Below, in pieces: positions 14,220 through 22,366 of a stretch of DNA of 22,366 nucleotides. A program made the translations under genes and the position numbers. The DNA comes from an uncultured Ruminococcus sp. (GTDB lineage: Bacteria; Bacillota; Clostridia; Oscillospirales; Ruminococcaceae). The notes beneath the pieces were generated by a model, which searched no databases, was not told the origin of the DNA, and saw only the letters and a program-made list of their open reading frames with translations. The DNA is taken from assembly GCA_945867875.1 (NCBI GenBank), contig CAMBJF010000018.1, positions 1-22,366 on the forward strand, written 5' to 3'. Positions within the stretch are counted from its first letter, which is position 1. Every line of letters begins with the position of its first letter.

Positions 14220-15716
14220 ATGTCAATAAATACAGAAAAGATGAGCAGAATATCCGAAGCAGCATATCTTTCGGCAGACAAGGCAAATTTGTACAGAACC
14301 ATAATTCGCATTCTGTACAATGAAAAGGAAATGTTCAACGCCCAGCACAGCACAGACGAGATATACGAAAAGCTCACTGCCTGCAAGGGGTTTTCTGACC
14401 TGAGCCTTGATGAACTGAAAGCGGCTCTTGACCAGCTCACCAACTGGGGAAACCTTGTGCCGATGCAGGACCCCAAAAGGGCATTCTCAATTGAAGCATA
14501 CAGAAACAAGCAGTACCGCTATTCACTTACCGAATATTCCATAAAAATCGAAAGAATGACCATAGAGCTTGAAAACCTGTTTGCCGAGGGCAAGATACTT
14601 TCTACATATTCGCTGAAAAATATTGAGCAGCATCTTTCAAGGGCAGAGTATATGGTGAAGAGCAATGATATGAATGAAGTAAACGAGTGGTGGAAAAATC
14701 TTCAGGAAGAATTCAGACGGTTAAACCAGAACTACTCCGATTATCTTCACACATTTTATTCCGTAAACGGTGAAAAGCTTATGCAGTCACTGGAATTTAT
14801 TGCCCACAAAGATAAATTCGTGGAATACCTGAGAAGTTTTGTTATGATGCTCAACAAGCATTCGGAAAAGATAAGAAGAATGCTCTCGGAAATTAATGGG
14901 GACGAGCGTGAGCTGCTGACAGAAAAAATAATCAAAAGCGAAGAGGATCTTCCGAGGACTGTCACCGAAAAATTGGATATGATAAATCTGTCCGAAAGGA
15001 TACGTGGACAGTGGAACAGCCTTTACAAGTGGTTTGTGGGCGATGAAAAGTCTCAACCCGTCTACCGCACGGCAATGGACTGCACTGATGAGATCATACG
15101 CAGGATAGTAAACAACGCTTTCCTGCTGATGCGGCTCGAAAGCACGGGAATAAGCAAAAAAAACGACTATCGTCAGTATATGTCGATGTTTGCGGCGTGC
15201 AGGGACATTGATGAAGCTCATCGCCTGTCCGCCCACGTATTCGGTGCAATGAACACGGCTCATTATAAATACTGCTCAGACAGGGAAACTGACAGCATTT
15301 TTGAAGAAGCATATGAGCTGAAGCCACAAATATTTGAGATAAGACCGCAGACAAGAAGCTATAAGCCAAGGATAAGGACAAGCGGATTTCGCAGCAATGA
15401 GCTTGAAAAAGCGGCAAGACGTGAAGCACAGCTTGAAAAAATACGTCGTGAGCAGGAAATGATCGAGAGCTGCATAAAAGACAACAGGATAGATATTTCC
15501 GAGCTTTCGGGAGAAAAGGTGCCCTCAGCGCTGAGAACGGTCCTCTTAAAATGGATAGCCGCCGCAAATCATAACAAAAGCCGCAGCGGAATAACCGATT
15601 CGGGGAAAAAATTCCACGTAAGGTACACGGGAACGGAAACCGTTCTGCACTGCGATGACGGAGACCTTTATATGCCGGGAGCCGTAATAGAATTTGAGGT
15701 GAACGAAGATGTATGA
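14220..15716 (+). CDS. jetA: Wadjet defence protein JetA (DUF2397/TIGR02677-like, kleisin-type subunit)
   Basis: A 498-residue cytoplasmic protein. The N-terminal part matches the pattern I know for the DUF2397 family: LSADKANLYRTIIRILYNEK (17-36), ALDQLTNWGNL (69-79), then a QDP and an aromatic-rich YRNKQYRYSLTEY. In Wadjet and MukBEF/MksBEF complexes this subunit (MukF/MksF equivalent) is the kleisin that bridges the ATPase heads and binds the MukE-like subunit. A helical, charged stretch (EKAARREAQLEKIRREQEMI) precedes a compact C-terminal domain. The ATG at 14220 is preferred because GGAGGTG (14210-14216) lies just before it; the GTG at 14214 is inside that site. It overlaps jetB by 8 bases. 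Family is sure from context; subtype III is likely. Confidence 0.9.
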   Translation: MSINTEKMSRISEAAYLSADKANLYRTIIRILYNEKEMFNAQHSTDEIYEKLTACKGFSDLSLDELKAALDQLTNWGNLVPMQDPKRAFSIEAYRNKQYRYSLTEYSIKIERMTIELENLFAEGKILSTYSLKNIEQHLSRAEYMVKSNDMNEVNEWWKNLQEEFRRLNQNYSDYLHTFYSVNGEKLMQSLEFIAHKDKFVEYLRSFVMMLNKHSEKIRRMLSEINGDERELLTEKIIKSEEDLPRTVTEKLDMINLSERIRGQWNSLYKWFVGDEKSQPVYRTAMDCTDEIIRRIVNNAFLLMRLESTGISKKNDYRQYMSMFAACRDIDEAHRLSAHVFGAMNTAHYKYCSDRETDSIFEEAYELKPQIFEIRPQTRSYKPRIRTSGFRSNELEKAARREAQLEKIRREQEMIESCIKDNRIDISELSGEKVPSALRTVLLKWIAAANHNKSRSGITDSGKKFHVRYTGTETVLHCDDGDLYMPGAVIEFEVNEDV

Positions 15717-16842
15717 ATTTGTACGGCTGCTTGAAAGCTTCTGGATACTCCGTGATGAGGGACAGGATTATTTCAGGGTCAAGCGGGCAGTCACATCTGA
15801 TATGAAACGATTCATAGGTGAATTTACAGGCTGGAAGCTCATCTCCAACAGCAAGCTCATCCGGCTTGAAAAAATCCCTGCGGAGGCTGAACCGTTTATG
15901 GGCATCAGCTGCTTTGAAACAATCCTTGATTACTGTCTTCTCTGCGCACTGCTCATGTTCCTTGATGATATTTCCGACGGAGGACAGTTTCTTCTCAGCG
16001 AATTTACTGAACACGCTGAGAAGGTAGTTTCAAAGGAGATCACAGTTGATCTCACAAAATATTCCGACAGAAAATCGCTTGTAAGAGTAATGAAATTTGC
16101 TGAGGATATGGGAATGCTGAAAATTTCCGAAGGCACCCTTGTCAATCTGGAAAATGACATAAACAGGGAGATACTTTACGAAAACACAGGGGTATCGGGA
16201 TATTTCTCACTGCATCATGACAGTGATATTTCAGGCTGCCGCACATGGCAGGAGCTTGAATCCCCCGATATCCTCTATTCGGATAACGACAGGGGCTTTT
16301 ACCGCACCAACAGAGTTTACCGCAGGCTTATCCTCCAGCCCGCAATGTACTGGGAGCAGAAAGACGATCCCGACAGCCTTTATCTAAAAAACCAACGAGC
16401 GTCCATATCGGGGCATCTGAACAAATATCTTGACGGACGGCTGGATATCTGTAACAATTCCGCTTTTTATATGCTTAATGAGGATAACGTTTTCGGAAAG
16501 GTTCACCCGTCTGACAAAATGCTTTCGGGGATAGTTCTGTTCGTCTGCGGCGAAATAAGGGAGCGGCTTTATGAGCTGTGCGATGTATCACGAAAGCCGT
16601 TTATTATCAGAAAGGACGCTTTTTCTGAGCTTATACGAAGCACAAGGCAGAAATATAGTGATGGGCTCAGCAAAGAATACCGTGAGATGTCCGACGAAAA
16701 AATAATAACCGCAGTTACATCATATATGATAAGCTGGAAGATGATCGAAGAAACCGATGATACCTATATCCTGCGGGACGGAGCATTCAGAGCATCGGGA
16801 AAATACCCGAAGGATAACGATTCAGGAAAGGACGATGAATAA
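15709..16842 (+). CDS. jetB: Wadjet defence protein JetB (DUF2398/TIGR02678-like, MukE/MksE-type subunit)
   Basis: A 377-residue protein lying between JetA and the SMC-like JetC. Its order of features fits DUF2398: DMKRFIGEFTGWKLISNSKLI (31-51), a long helix with CLLCALLMFLDDISDGGQFLLSEF (77-99), RKSLVRVMKFAEDMGMLKIS (121-140), LYSDNDRGFYRTNRVYRRLI in the middle, and a winged-helix-like C-terminus. By homology with MukE/MksE it would be a dimer that clips the kleisin and touches DNA. The ATG at 15709 overlaps the jetA stop by 8 bases and follows GAGGTG; its own TAA overlaps the jetC ATG by 1 base (TAATG). Such overlaps point to coupled synthesis of the complex. Confidence 0.9.
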   Translation: MYEFVRLLESFWILRDEGQDYFRVKRAVTSDMKRFIGEFTGWKLISNSKLIRLEKIPAEAEPFMGISCFETILDYCLLCALLMFLDDISDGGQFLLSEFTEHAEKVVSKEITVDLTKYSDRKSLVRVMKFAEDMGMLKISEGTLVNLENDINREILYENTGVSGYFSLHHDSDISGCRTWQELESPDILYSDNDRGFYRTNRVYRRLILQPAMYWEQKDDPDSLYLKNQRASISGHLNKYLDGRLDICNNSAFYMLNEDNVFGKVHPSDKMLSGIVLFVCGEIRERLYELCDVSRKPFIIRKDAFSELIRSTRQKYSDGLSKEYREMSDEKIITAVTSYMISWKMIEETDDTYILRDGAFRASGKYPKDNDSGKDDE

Positions 16843-19800
16843 TGGAACGATGGATAATGAACAGATTCGGCTTTGTAAATTTCTGGGTGTATGACACAGA
16901 AGAATTTGAGCTAAGCGACGGCAAACTGCTTTTAAGAGGTTCCAACGCTTCGGGTAAATCCATAACCACCCAGAGCATTATCCCCTACATACTCGACGGC
17001 GACAGACAGCCCACACGCCTTGACCCATTTGGCAGCAAGGACAGAAAAATGGAATATTATCTCCTTGGCGACCCTGAGAACGGGAAGGAGGAGAGCACGG
17101 GATATCTGTATCTTGAATTTGTAAAGCCCGAGAGCCGCAGATACCGCACTATCGGCATCGGTCTCCACGCAAAGAGAGGTTCAAAAATGAACACATGGGG
17201 CTTTTGTATCCTTGACGAAAAGCGCATCGGCTATGATATTATGCTCTATAAAAACGCAGGAGACCAGAATATTCCCGTTGACTCAAAAAATCTCCGTGAA
17301 CAGCTTGGTGACGCAAATATTTTTGTTGAAAAGCCCACTGAGTATAAAGCTATCGTTGCAAAATATATTTTCGGCATTGAAAAGGAAAATATAGATGATT
17401 TTGACCTGCTGACTAATATTCTGATAAAAACACGCTCATCAAAGCTTGCCTCAAAGGAAAATATGAAGCCTGAACAGCTTTATGCCATTCTGAACGATTC
17501 CCTCCGTCCCCTGTCAGATGAGGATCTTCGCCCTATGGCTGAATCCATGAGCAGGATACAGGATATACATCAGAGCATAGATGAGGCCCGCAGCGCTCTC
17601 AGTGATGTTCGTGAGATCGCCCGTGAATACGATAAATACAACCGCTATATGCTCTGGAAAAAAGGCGAAGCATATATGGCCGCAAAAAATACTTTGGACA
17701 CTGCCGAAAAGGATATAAATGAAAAGCTGGATAAAATAAGCGAGCTTGAGGAGACCCTTGACAAAGCTCAGAAAGATCTGTCCGAGCATAATATGGAGCT
17801 TCAGGACCTTGAACGGGAAAAAGATTCCCTGAATTACGGTGATATCGAAAGGCAGCTGAAAGACAAGGCAGATGCTGCGGAAAGGATCGCAATAGAAAAG
17901 GAAAACGAAAAAGACAAGCTCAGCCGTATAAAAGTCAAAGAAAACTCTCTCAGTCAGAAACAGTCGGATATTGACAATAATGAATGCCAAATAAAAGAAA
18001 TATCATCAGGGCTGAAAGAAATGATATCCAAGCTTGAAAGCCGTGAGGAATATGTTCCCCCATTCCATACAAGCTACATCAGGGGAATAAGATTCGATGA
18101 TGATTTTTATAAAAAGAGCGAGCAGTGCAGGCGGGAGATACACAACTACCGCAGCAGACTTGAACAGGTTCTGGAAATAATTAAGGAGCGTGACGAAAAG
18201 AAGGCAGCCTTTGACGAATGTGCCGCTTCCTGCGACAGGACAGCAAAAGAGCTTGAAGCTGCGGAGAGTGAACTGAAAAGAGCTGAAGAATTGTTTGATG
18301 AAACCAAAGACGAGCTTATAAACAACTGTCACATCGCTGCAAAAAACAACACCGAATACATCATTGATGAGCAGATGCTCAAAAGCATAGAAGAGCTTGT
18401 TTCACGATATGAGGGAAGCGGCTCGGGCAATGAGCTGAACCGACTGAAATATGACCGCAAGACTTACCTTAGCGATAAGCTTACGGAAGAAAAGCTTGAA
18501 AAACGGAACATAATGACAGCTGCAAAAGGCGCTTTTGATGAAGCGGAAAAAAGTCTCAGCGAGCTGATGAATGCCTCAGAGCCCGTGCCGGAAAGGTCAC
18601 AGTCAAGATGCAGGGCAAGAGAGATCTTAAAGAGCAAAGGGCTCAGGACAAAGGCATTTTATGAATGCATTGATTTCCGTGAGGAAATTGACGGCAAAAC
18701 AAGGGCTGTACTTGAAGCGGAACTTATGGATATGGGCATACTTGATGCACTTATCGTTCCTCGGGATATGCAGGAAAAGGCTATGACAGAGCTGGGCGGT
18801 CTTTCCGACTGCATAATTTCCGTGAAATCGGACATTGAGAGCAAAACAGCTGAAAATGCATATTTTACGGTAACTTCCGATGATGATATCGGCAGGGAGG
18901 CACACCGTGTACTTCAAAGCTGCTGTGACGGTATATTTGAGGCAGCCGAAAACGGATATTACCGCAACGGTATTCTGGCAGGTCATTCCGAAGCCGAATG
19001 CGACGCAAGATATATCGGTGCGGAAAGCAGAAGAAAATACCGTGAATATCAGATAGAAGAGCTTCGCAGAGAAACCGAAAGGCTTTCATCGGAATATGCT
19101 GCCGCAAAAGGAAATTATGATGCGGCTGTCAGAAGATGTGACACTTTGGACAACGAATATGCAGCATTCCCACAGACATCGGATATCAACAACGCTCTTT
19201 CGCTGTATGAAGAGACAAAGCGCAAGGCAAAGCATCTTAAAACCGAGTCGGAAGAAAAACTTGAAAAATATTCCAAAGTCAAGCAGGAATATGAGAACAA
19301 GCGCTCTGAGACCGAACATAAATGCAAGGAATTCCCATACCGCATCACAAAGGCGGATTACAAAATTGCCATTGATGAAATGGGAATATATAATGATGAC
19401 CTGCAGGATATTATATCAAGGCTTCGCACAAAAGCAGAGCTGATACAAAAAACTGATACTTTGAAAGAAAGCGCCGAGGAGCTTGAAGATGATATCAGAA
19501 CTGCTGAGGGTGAGCTTGAAAAAATAAGAAACGAACTTCACAAATGCAGCGAGATCATACGTCTGTGTGATGAATTCCTGAACCGTCCCGAAAATATGGA
19601 CATTTCAGCAAGAGTACAGCAGATAACAGAGAAAGTAAAAATGCTCAATGATCTAAGAAGCAAAGAAAAAGGCATCATCTCCGAATCAGGCGGCAAAATT
19701 TCCGCTTATAAGGAAGCCCTCACGGATATGCAAGAAAAGCGCATTGAGCTTATCGCAAAGGAAAATGAGATGTCGAAATATTTCACGGAAGAATGTGAGC

Positions 19801-20891
19801 TGGGACTTGTCATAACCGAAAAGGAGCTTACTCTGAAGCAGCGCTGTGATATAGCAATGGAAAAAGCGGACAAGGAATTTTCGGAAAGGAGCATCGTTGA
19901 TGCACAGAACAGGCTGGGCAATGTTTTCCGCAAATACAGCAGCACACTTGCAGCAAAATACAACCCTGTTCTGGGCGACTGCTTTGAAGACGTCGGTCCG
20001 AACATTACAAGAAAGCGAAATGTCATAACCCTTATGTGGGAAAGCAAGCCCATATCTCCCGATAAATTTGAGCAGTACATTTCCGAAGCCATAGAAAATG
20101 ACAGGCTCCTTGTAAAAAGTGAAGAGGAGCAGATGTTTAAAGAGACACTTATGAGCACTGTCAGCAAAAAGCTTTATTACAGGATAGACAGCAGCAGGCG
20201 GTGGGTAGAGTCGATGGCGGAGCTTATGAAGGGTATAAACACCTCAATGGGACTTTCCTTCTCCCTCACGTGGAAGCCCAAAAACGACATAGGAGAAAAT
20301 GAGCTTTCCTTTAATGATCTGAACATGATACTTAACAAGGACAAGGAGCTTATCAGCTCGGAGGATTACGAAAAGCTGTCCGCACATTTCAGGAGCAGGA
20401 TAGAAGCCCGACAGCGTCTGGCTGAAGAACAGGGCATTGAGGTAAACTATTCCGAGCTTATCAGAGATGTTCTTGATTTCAGAAACTGGTTTGAATTCAG
20501 ACTTCTTTGCAAGAGCGTCGATCAGGACAAATACAAGGAACTTACCGTCAGCAGATTCCACACATTCAGCGGAGGTGAACGTGCAATGGCCCTGTACATT
20601 CCCCTCTTTGCCGCCGTTGAAGCGCAGTATCGCAAAGCGGGTGAACAGGCTCCCCATATCCTTGCTCTCGATGAAGCATTTGCAGGCGTTGATGATAACA
20701 ATATCAGCGAAATGTTCGGACTGCTGGAAAAGCTCGGTTTCGGATATATCGTCAATTCACAGGCGCTGTGGGGCTGTTATGACACTGTCCCCGCGCTCTC
20801 GATCGCAGAGCTTATCCACGAAAAGGACAGCAGCTTTATCACAGTGATAAAATACCTCTGGAACGGCAGAAAGAAAACACTTCAGATCTAA
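16842..20891 (+). CDS. jetC: Wadjet defence protein JetC (SMC-like ATPase, TIGR02680-like)
   Basis: A 1349-residue SMC-type ATPase, the motor that extrudes DNA loops. The N-terminal head has Walker A GSNASGKS at 33-40, after the family's FGFVNFWVYDTEEFELSDGK. Long heptad-rich coiled-coil arms (about 265-560 and 730-1030, with many Glu/Lys runs) flank a central globular part near 590-720 that would be the hinge. The C-terminal head has the ABC signature FSGGER at 1242-1247 and Walker B LALDEAFAGVDD with D1277 and E1278, so the ATPase looks intact. Length fits TIGR02680. AAAGGA lies 9 bases before the ATG at 16842; a second ATG at 16857 is possible. It is known from Wadjet that JetABC senses closed circular DNA by size. 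Confidence 0.96.
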   Translation: MERWIMNRFGFVNFWVYDTEEFELSDGKLLLRGSNASGKSITTQSIIPYILDGDRQPTRLDPFGSKDRKMEYYLLGDPENGKEESTGYLYLEFVKPESRRYRTIGIGLHAKRGSKMNTWGFCILDEKRIGYDIMLYKNAGDQNIPVDSKNLREQLGDANIFVEKPTEYKAIVAKYIFGIEKENIDDFDLLTNILIKTRSSKLASKENMKPEQLYAILNDSLRPLSDEDLRPMAESMSRIQDIHQSIDEARSALSDVREIAREYDKYNRYMLWKKGEAYMAAKNTLDTAEKDINEKLDKISELEETLDKAQKDLSEHNMELQDLEREKDSLNYGDIERQLKDKADAAERIAIEKENEKDKLSRIKVKENSLSQKQSDIDNNECQIKEISSGLKEMISKLESREEYVPPFHTSYIRGIRFDDDFYKKSEQCRREIHNYRSRLEQVLEIIKERDEKKAAFDECAASCDRTAKELEAAESELKRAEELFDETKDELINNCHIAAKNNTEYIIDEQMLKSIEELVSRYEGSGSGNELNRLKYDRKTYLSDKLTEEKLEKRNIMTAAKGAFDEAEKSLSELMNASEPVPERSQSRCRAREILKSKGLRTKAFYECIDFREEIDGKTRAVLEAELMDMGILDALIVPRDMQEKAMTELGGLSDCIISVKSDIESKTAENAYFTVTSDDDIGREAHRVLQSCCDGIFEAAENGYYRNGILAGHSEAECDARYIGAESRRKYREYQIEELRRETERLSSEYAAAKGNYDAAVRRCDTLDNEYAAFPQTSDINNALSLYEETKRKAKHLKTESEEKLEKYSKVKQEYENKRSETEHKCKEFPYRITKADYKIAIDEMGIYNDDLQDIISRLRTKAELIQKTDTLKESAEELEDDIRTAEGELEKIRNELHKCSEIIRLCDEFLNRPENMDISARVQQITEKVKMLNDLRSKEKGIISESGGKISAYKEALTDMQEKRIELIAKENEMSKYFTEECELGLVITEKELTLKQRCDIAMEKADKEFSERSIVDAQNRLGNVFRKYSSTLAAKYNPVLGDCFEDVGPNITRKRNVITLMWESKPISPDKFEQYISEAIENDRLLVKSEEEQMFKETLMSTVSKKLYYRIDSSRRWVESMAELMKGINTSMGLSFSLTWKPKNDIGENELSFNDLNMILNKDKELISSEDYEKLSAHFRSRIEARQRLAEEQGIEVNYSELIRDVLDFRNWFEFRLLCKSVDQDKYKELTVSRFHTFSGGERAMALYIPLFAAVEAQYRKAGEQAPHILALDEAFAGVDDNNISEMFGLLEKLGFGYIVNSQALWGCYDTVPALSIAELIHEKDSSFITVIKYLWNGRKKTLQI

Positions 20892-20904
20892 GCAGGAGAA
20901 AAAA

Positions 20905-22230
20905 ATGACGGACACAGAAAAATGTGCAGCATATTTTAAATGCCGAAAGTCCTTTGACAGGATAATGAAAGAGCTGCACCGTACATACCGCAAATACGGC
21001 GAATTAAAGGGGAATATCGTAATCAGCGACGCTTCATATGAAGAATGCGACGCCGCTAATTCAATAATATCGCCGAAAAAGGCATTTGCTCCCCCCGTTC
21101 TGAAATTCAGAGCCGCAGACTTTGAAAGGGGATTTCAAAAAACGGCTTTTGGCAAAATCCCGCTTCGTGACGCAGTTGAAGAATATTTTGGAAAGCCCAT
21201 ACTGAAAAGAAGCGACGAAAAAGCAAAACGTGCAGAAGGTGAGTATGATTTTCTGAACGGCTTTTCACTGATGTATCCCGAAAAGCCCTGCTCTGTCTGG
21301 CTGAACGCTGTGCGTGATAAAAGAAAATTCGGTTACAGCACGGTCATCGGTGAGTTTCATTCATCGGCTGAAATGGCAGGGAAAATGATGCGGAATGTAT
21401 GCGATGTCATCAACAGACGCTGCTGTCCCGAGGCAGGCGGAACAATACCCCTTGCCGTTCTAAGTGCCGATGTTACAGGCGATCCTCATTATTTTGACAA
21501 GGAAAACACGGCAGGACGGCTTTTGATAAAGGCTCTTGCGTTTCTTGGAAATATGCCCGAAACAGGCAGCTCGGAAATGATAAGGGCTGTATATGGACGA
21601 TTCGGGATAGAACCTGACAGCATTTCAGGAGCCTCCGCAGCCGTTGGTATAAGGTTATATCTTGCCGATGGAACCGAGCACAGAGGTTTTAAATATTTTG
21701 CAGACTCAGGTGAAATATGCCTCATATCTGCTGCAAATCTTTCACGGATAGAATATGCGGATTCGGATAAAAAAACAGTGTATGCAGTTGAAAATCAGAT
21801 GGTGTTTTCAGAGCTTGCCGCAGCTGCCTGTGAACACGGTCTGAGTCTTATCTGCACATCGGGTCAGATGAAATATGCGGGAATAAGGCTTATTGATATG
21901 CTTGTTGTGTCAGGCTGTGAGATATTTTACGCAGGGGATTTTGACCCCGAGGGACTACAGATAGCAGACAAGCTTTTGCGCAGATATTCTTCGGGAAAAG
22001 TCCATTCCTGGAGAATGACCCCCGAGGATTATGCTTCCATAGCAAAGGGCGACGTTATTTCCGAAAGCAGATTAAAAAGGCTGGATTCTATCGTGTCAGA
22101 TGAACTGAAAGAGACTGCACGGCTGCTTGCTGCCACAAAAAAAGCGGGATATCAGGAGTTGCTTATCGCTCAGATGTCAGAAGATATGGCAAAATTCGGA
22201 GAAGCTCTCACTGAAAAAATGCCGCTGTAA
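20905..22230 (+). CDS. jetD: Wadjet defence protein JetD (DUF3323/DUF2399-like TOPRIM nuclease)
   Basis: A 441-residue protein. The C-terminal half is a TOPRIM fold of the topoisomerase VI A type: the catalytic Glu is E296 (YAVENQMVF), and the metal-binding pair is D345 and D347 in YAGDFDPEGLQIA. CTSGQMKYAGIRLIDML and WRMTPEDY complete the pattern of DUF2399. The N-terminal half fits the DUF3323 part of TIGR02679 proteins. In Wadjet, JetD cuts the plasmid once JetABC has extruded it. All acidic residues are present. It starts 13 bases after jetC with AGGAG before the ATG, and it is the last gene of the operon. Confidence 0.93.
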   Translation: MTDTEKCAAYFKCRKSFDRIMKELHRTYRKYGELKGNIVISDASYEECDAANSIISPKKAFAPPVLKFRAADFERGFQKTAFGKIPLRDAVEEYFGKPILKRSDEKAKRAEGEYDFLNGFSLMYPEKPCSVWLNAVRDKRKFGYSTVIGEFHSSAEMAGKMMRNVCDVINRRCCPEAGGTIPLAVLSADVTGDPHYFDKENTAGRLLIKALAFLGNMPETGSSEMIRAVYGRFGIEPDSISGASAAVGIRLYLADGTEHRGFKYFADSGEICLISAANLSRIEYADSDKKTVYAVENQMVFSELAAAACEHGLSLICTSGQMKYAGIRLIDMLVVSGCEIFYAGDFDPEGLQIADKLLRRYSSGKVHSWRMTPEDYASIAKGDVISESRLKRLDSIVSDELKETARLLAATKKAGYQELLIAQMSEDMAKFGEALTEKMPL

Positions 22231-22238
22231 TATGACGC

Positions 22239-22277
22239 AAAAAGGCTGCACCGAAAGCTATGTGCTTTCGGTGCAGC
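22239..22277 (-). terminator. Hairpin after jetD, oriented as a minus-strand terminator
   Basis: A perfect 14-bp stem (22245-22258 with 22264-22277, GCTGCACCGAAAGC) with a 5-base loop. The T tract is on the minus-strand side (AAAAA at 22239-22243), so it best fits a terminator for a convergent gene beyond the contig. On the plus strand no T run follows, so it may only weakly end the jet operon. Confidence 0.7.
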
Positions 22278-22293
22278 TCAGTCTGTCGAATAA

Positions 22294-22319
22294 CCCCTAA
22301 TTCGCAAGCGGATTAGGGG
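22294..22319. repeat. Second hairpin at the genomic end of the contig
   Basis: CCCCTAAT (22294-22301) pairs with ATTAGGGG (22312-22319), extended inward by a T-G wobble and CGC/GCG to a 2-4 base loop. It directly abuts the adapter sequence, so its right border may be cut short. Confidence 0.6.
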
Positions 22320-22366
22320 CTGTCTCTTATACACATCTGACGCTGCCGACGATATGCAGTGTGTAG
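22320..22366. other. Illumina Nextera adapter sequence (not genomic)
   Basis: Bases 22320-22338 are CTGTCTCTTATACACATCT, the Tn5 mosaic-end adapter used in Nextera libraries. They are followed by GACGCTGCCGACGA (22339-22352), the reverse complement of the Read 1 tail, then TATGCAGT (22353-22360), the reverse complement of the i5 index ACTGCATA, and GTGTAG, the start of the P5 part. The order and lengths match the library construct exactly, so this is untrimmed read-through and should be removed. Confidence 0.98.

Noticed and set aside
15094..16014. A 306-codon minus-strand open frame across the jetA-jetB join
   Set aside because: It is antisense to two overlapping real genes, with low-complexity Cys/Phe/Leu-rich translation typical of shadow frames.
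22239..22319. A CRISPR array or attachment site suggested by repeated hairpins after jetD
   Set aside because: There are only two unrelated hairpins with no shared repeat or spacer pattern, and the sequence then runs into adapter.

Overview
The window looks like a draft-assembly contig from a low-to-mid GC Gram-positive anaerobe of class Clostridia, probably Ruminococcus or a close Oscillospiraceae relative. This rests on AGGAGG-type ribosome sites, TTGACA/TATAAT promoters, an ECF-type S component, CbiK, and the feel of the proteins; no rRNA or marker search was possible. The last 47 bases (22320-22366) are not genomic: they read as Illumina Nextera adapter, so the true contig ends near 22319.

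Layout, left to right. (1) 1-716: a 22-bp tandem duplication, then an ECF transporter S component with its own terminator. (2) 738-4135: carB, the large subunit of carbamoyl phosphate synthase, alone with its own promoter and terminator; carA is not in the window. (3) 4177-6947: a strong promoter with phased repeats, then a small Xre/Cro regulator overlapping a four-TM membrane protein, then a 79-codon ORF cut in two by an IS110-family element. (4) 6962-12707, minus strand: a tight four-gene operon, LysR regulator > uvrB > cardiolipin synthase > AI-2E-type membrane protein, from a promoter at 12679-12707. (5) 12739-14097, minus strand: cbiK and a 140-aa protein of unknown function, between a consensus promoter and a long terminator hairpin. 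(6) 14136-22277, plus strand: a complete four-gene Wadjet operon, jetA-jetB-jetC-jetD, most like type III (DUF2397/DUF2398/TIGR02680/DUF2399), with a perfect dyad just upstream of its promoter.

Two points stand out. The Wadjet operon is an intact SMC-type defence system of the kind that cleaves circular plasmids: JetA, JetB and JetC would form the loop-extruding motor and JetD carries a TOPRIM nuclease core. The IS110 element can be resolved in detail: restoring the broken ORF across a shared GAGGT gives the insertion site, and the non-coding stretch before the transposase carries a promoter, hairpins and two adjacent segments that together match the restored target at 17 of 18 positions, in the same-strand plus opposite-strand geometry expected of bridge-RNA target guides.
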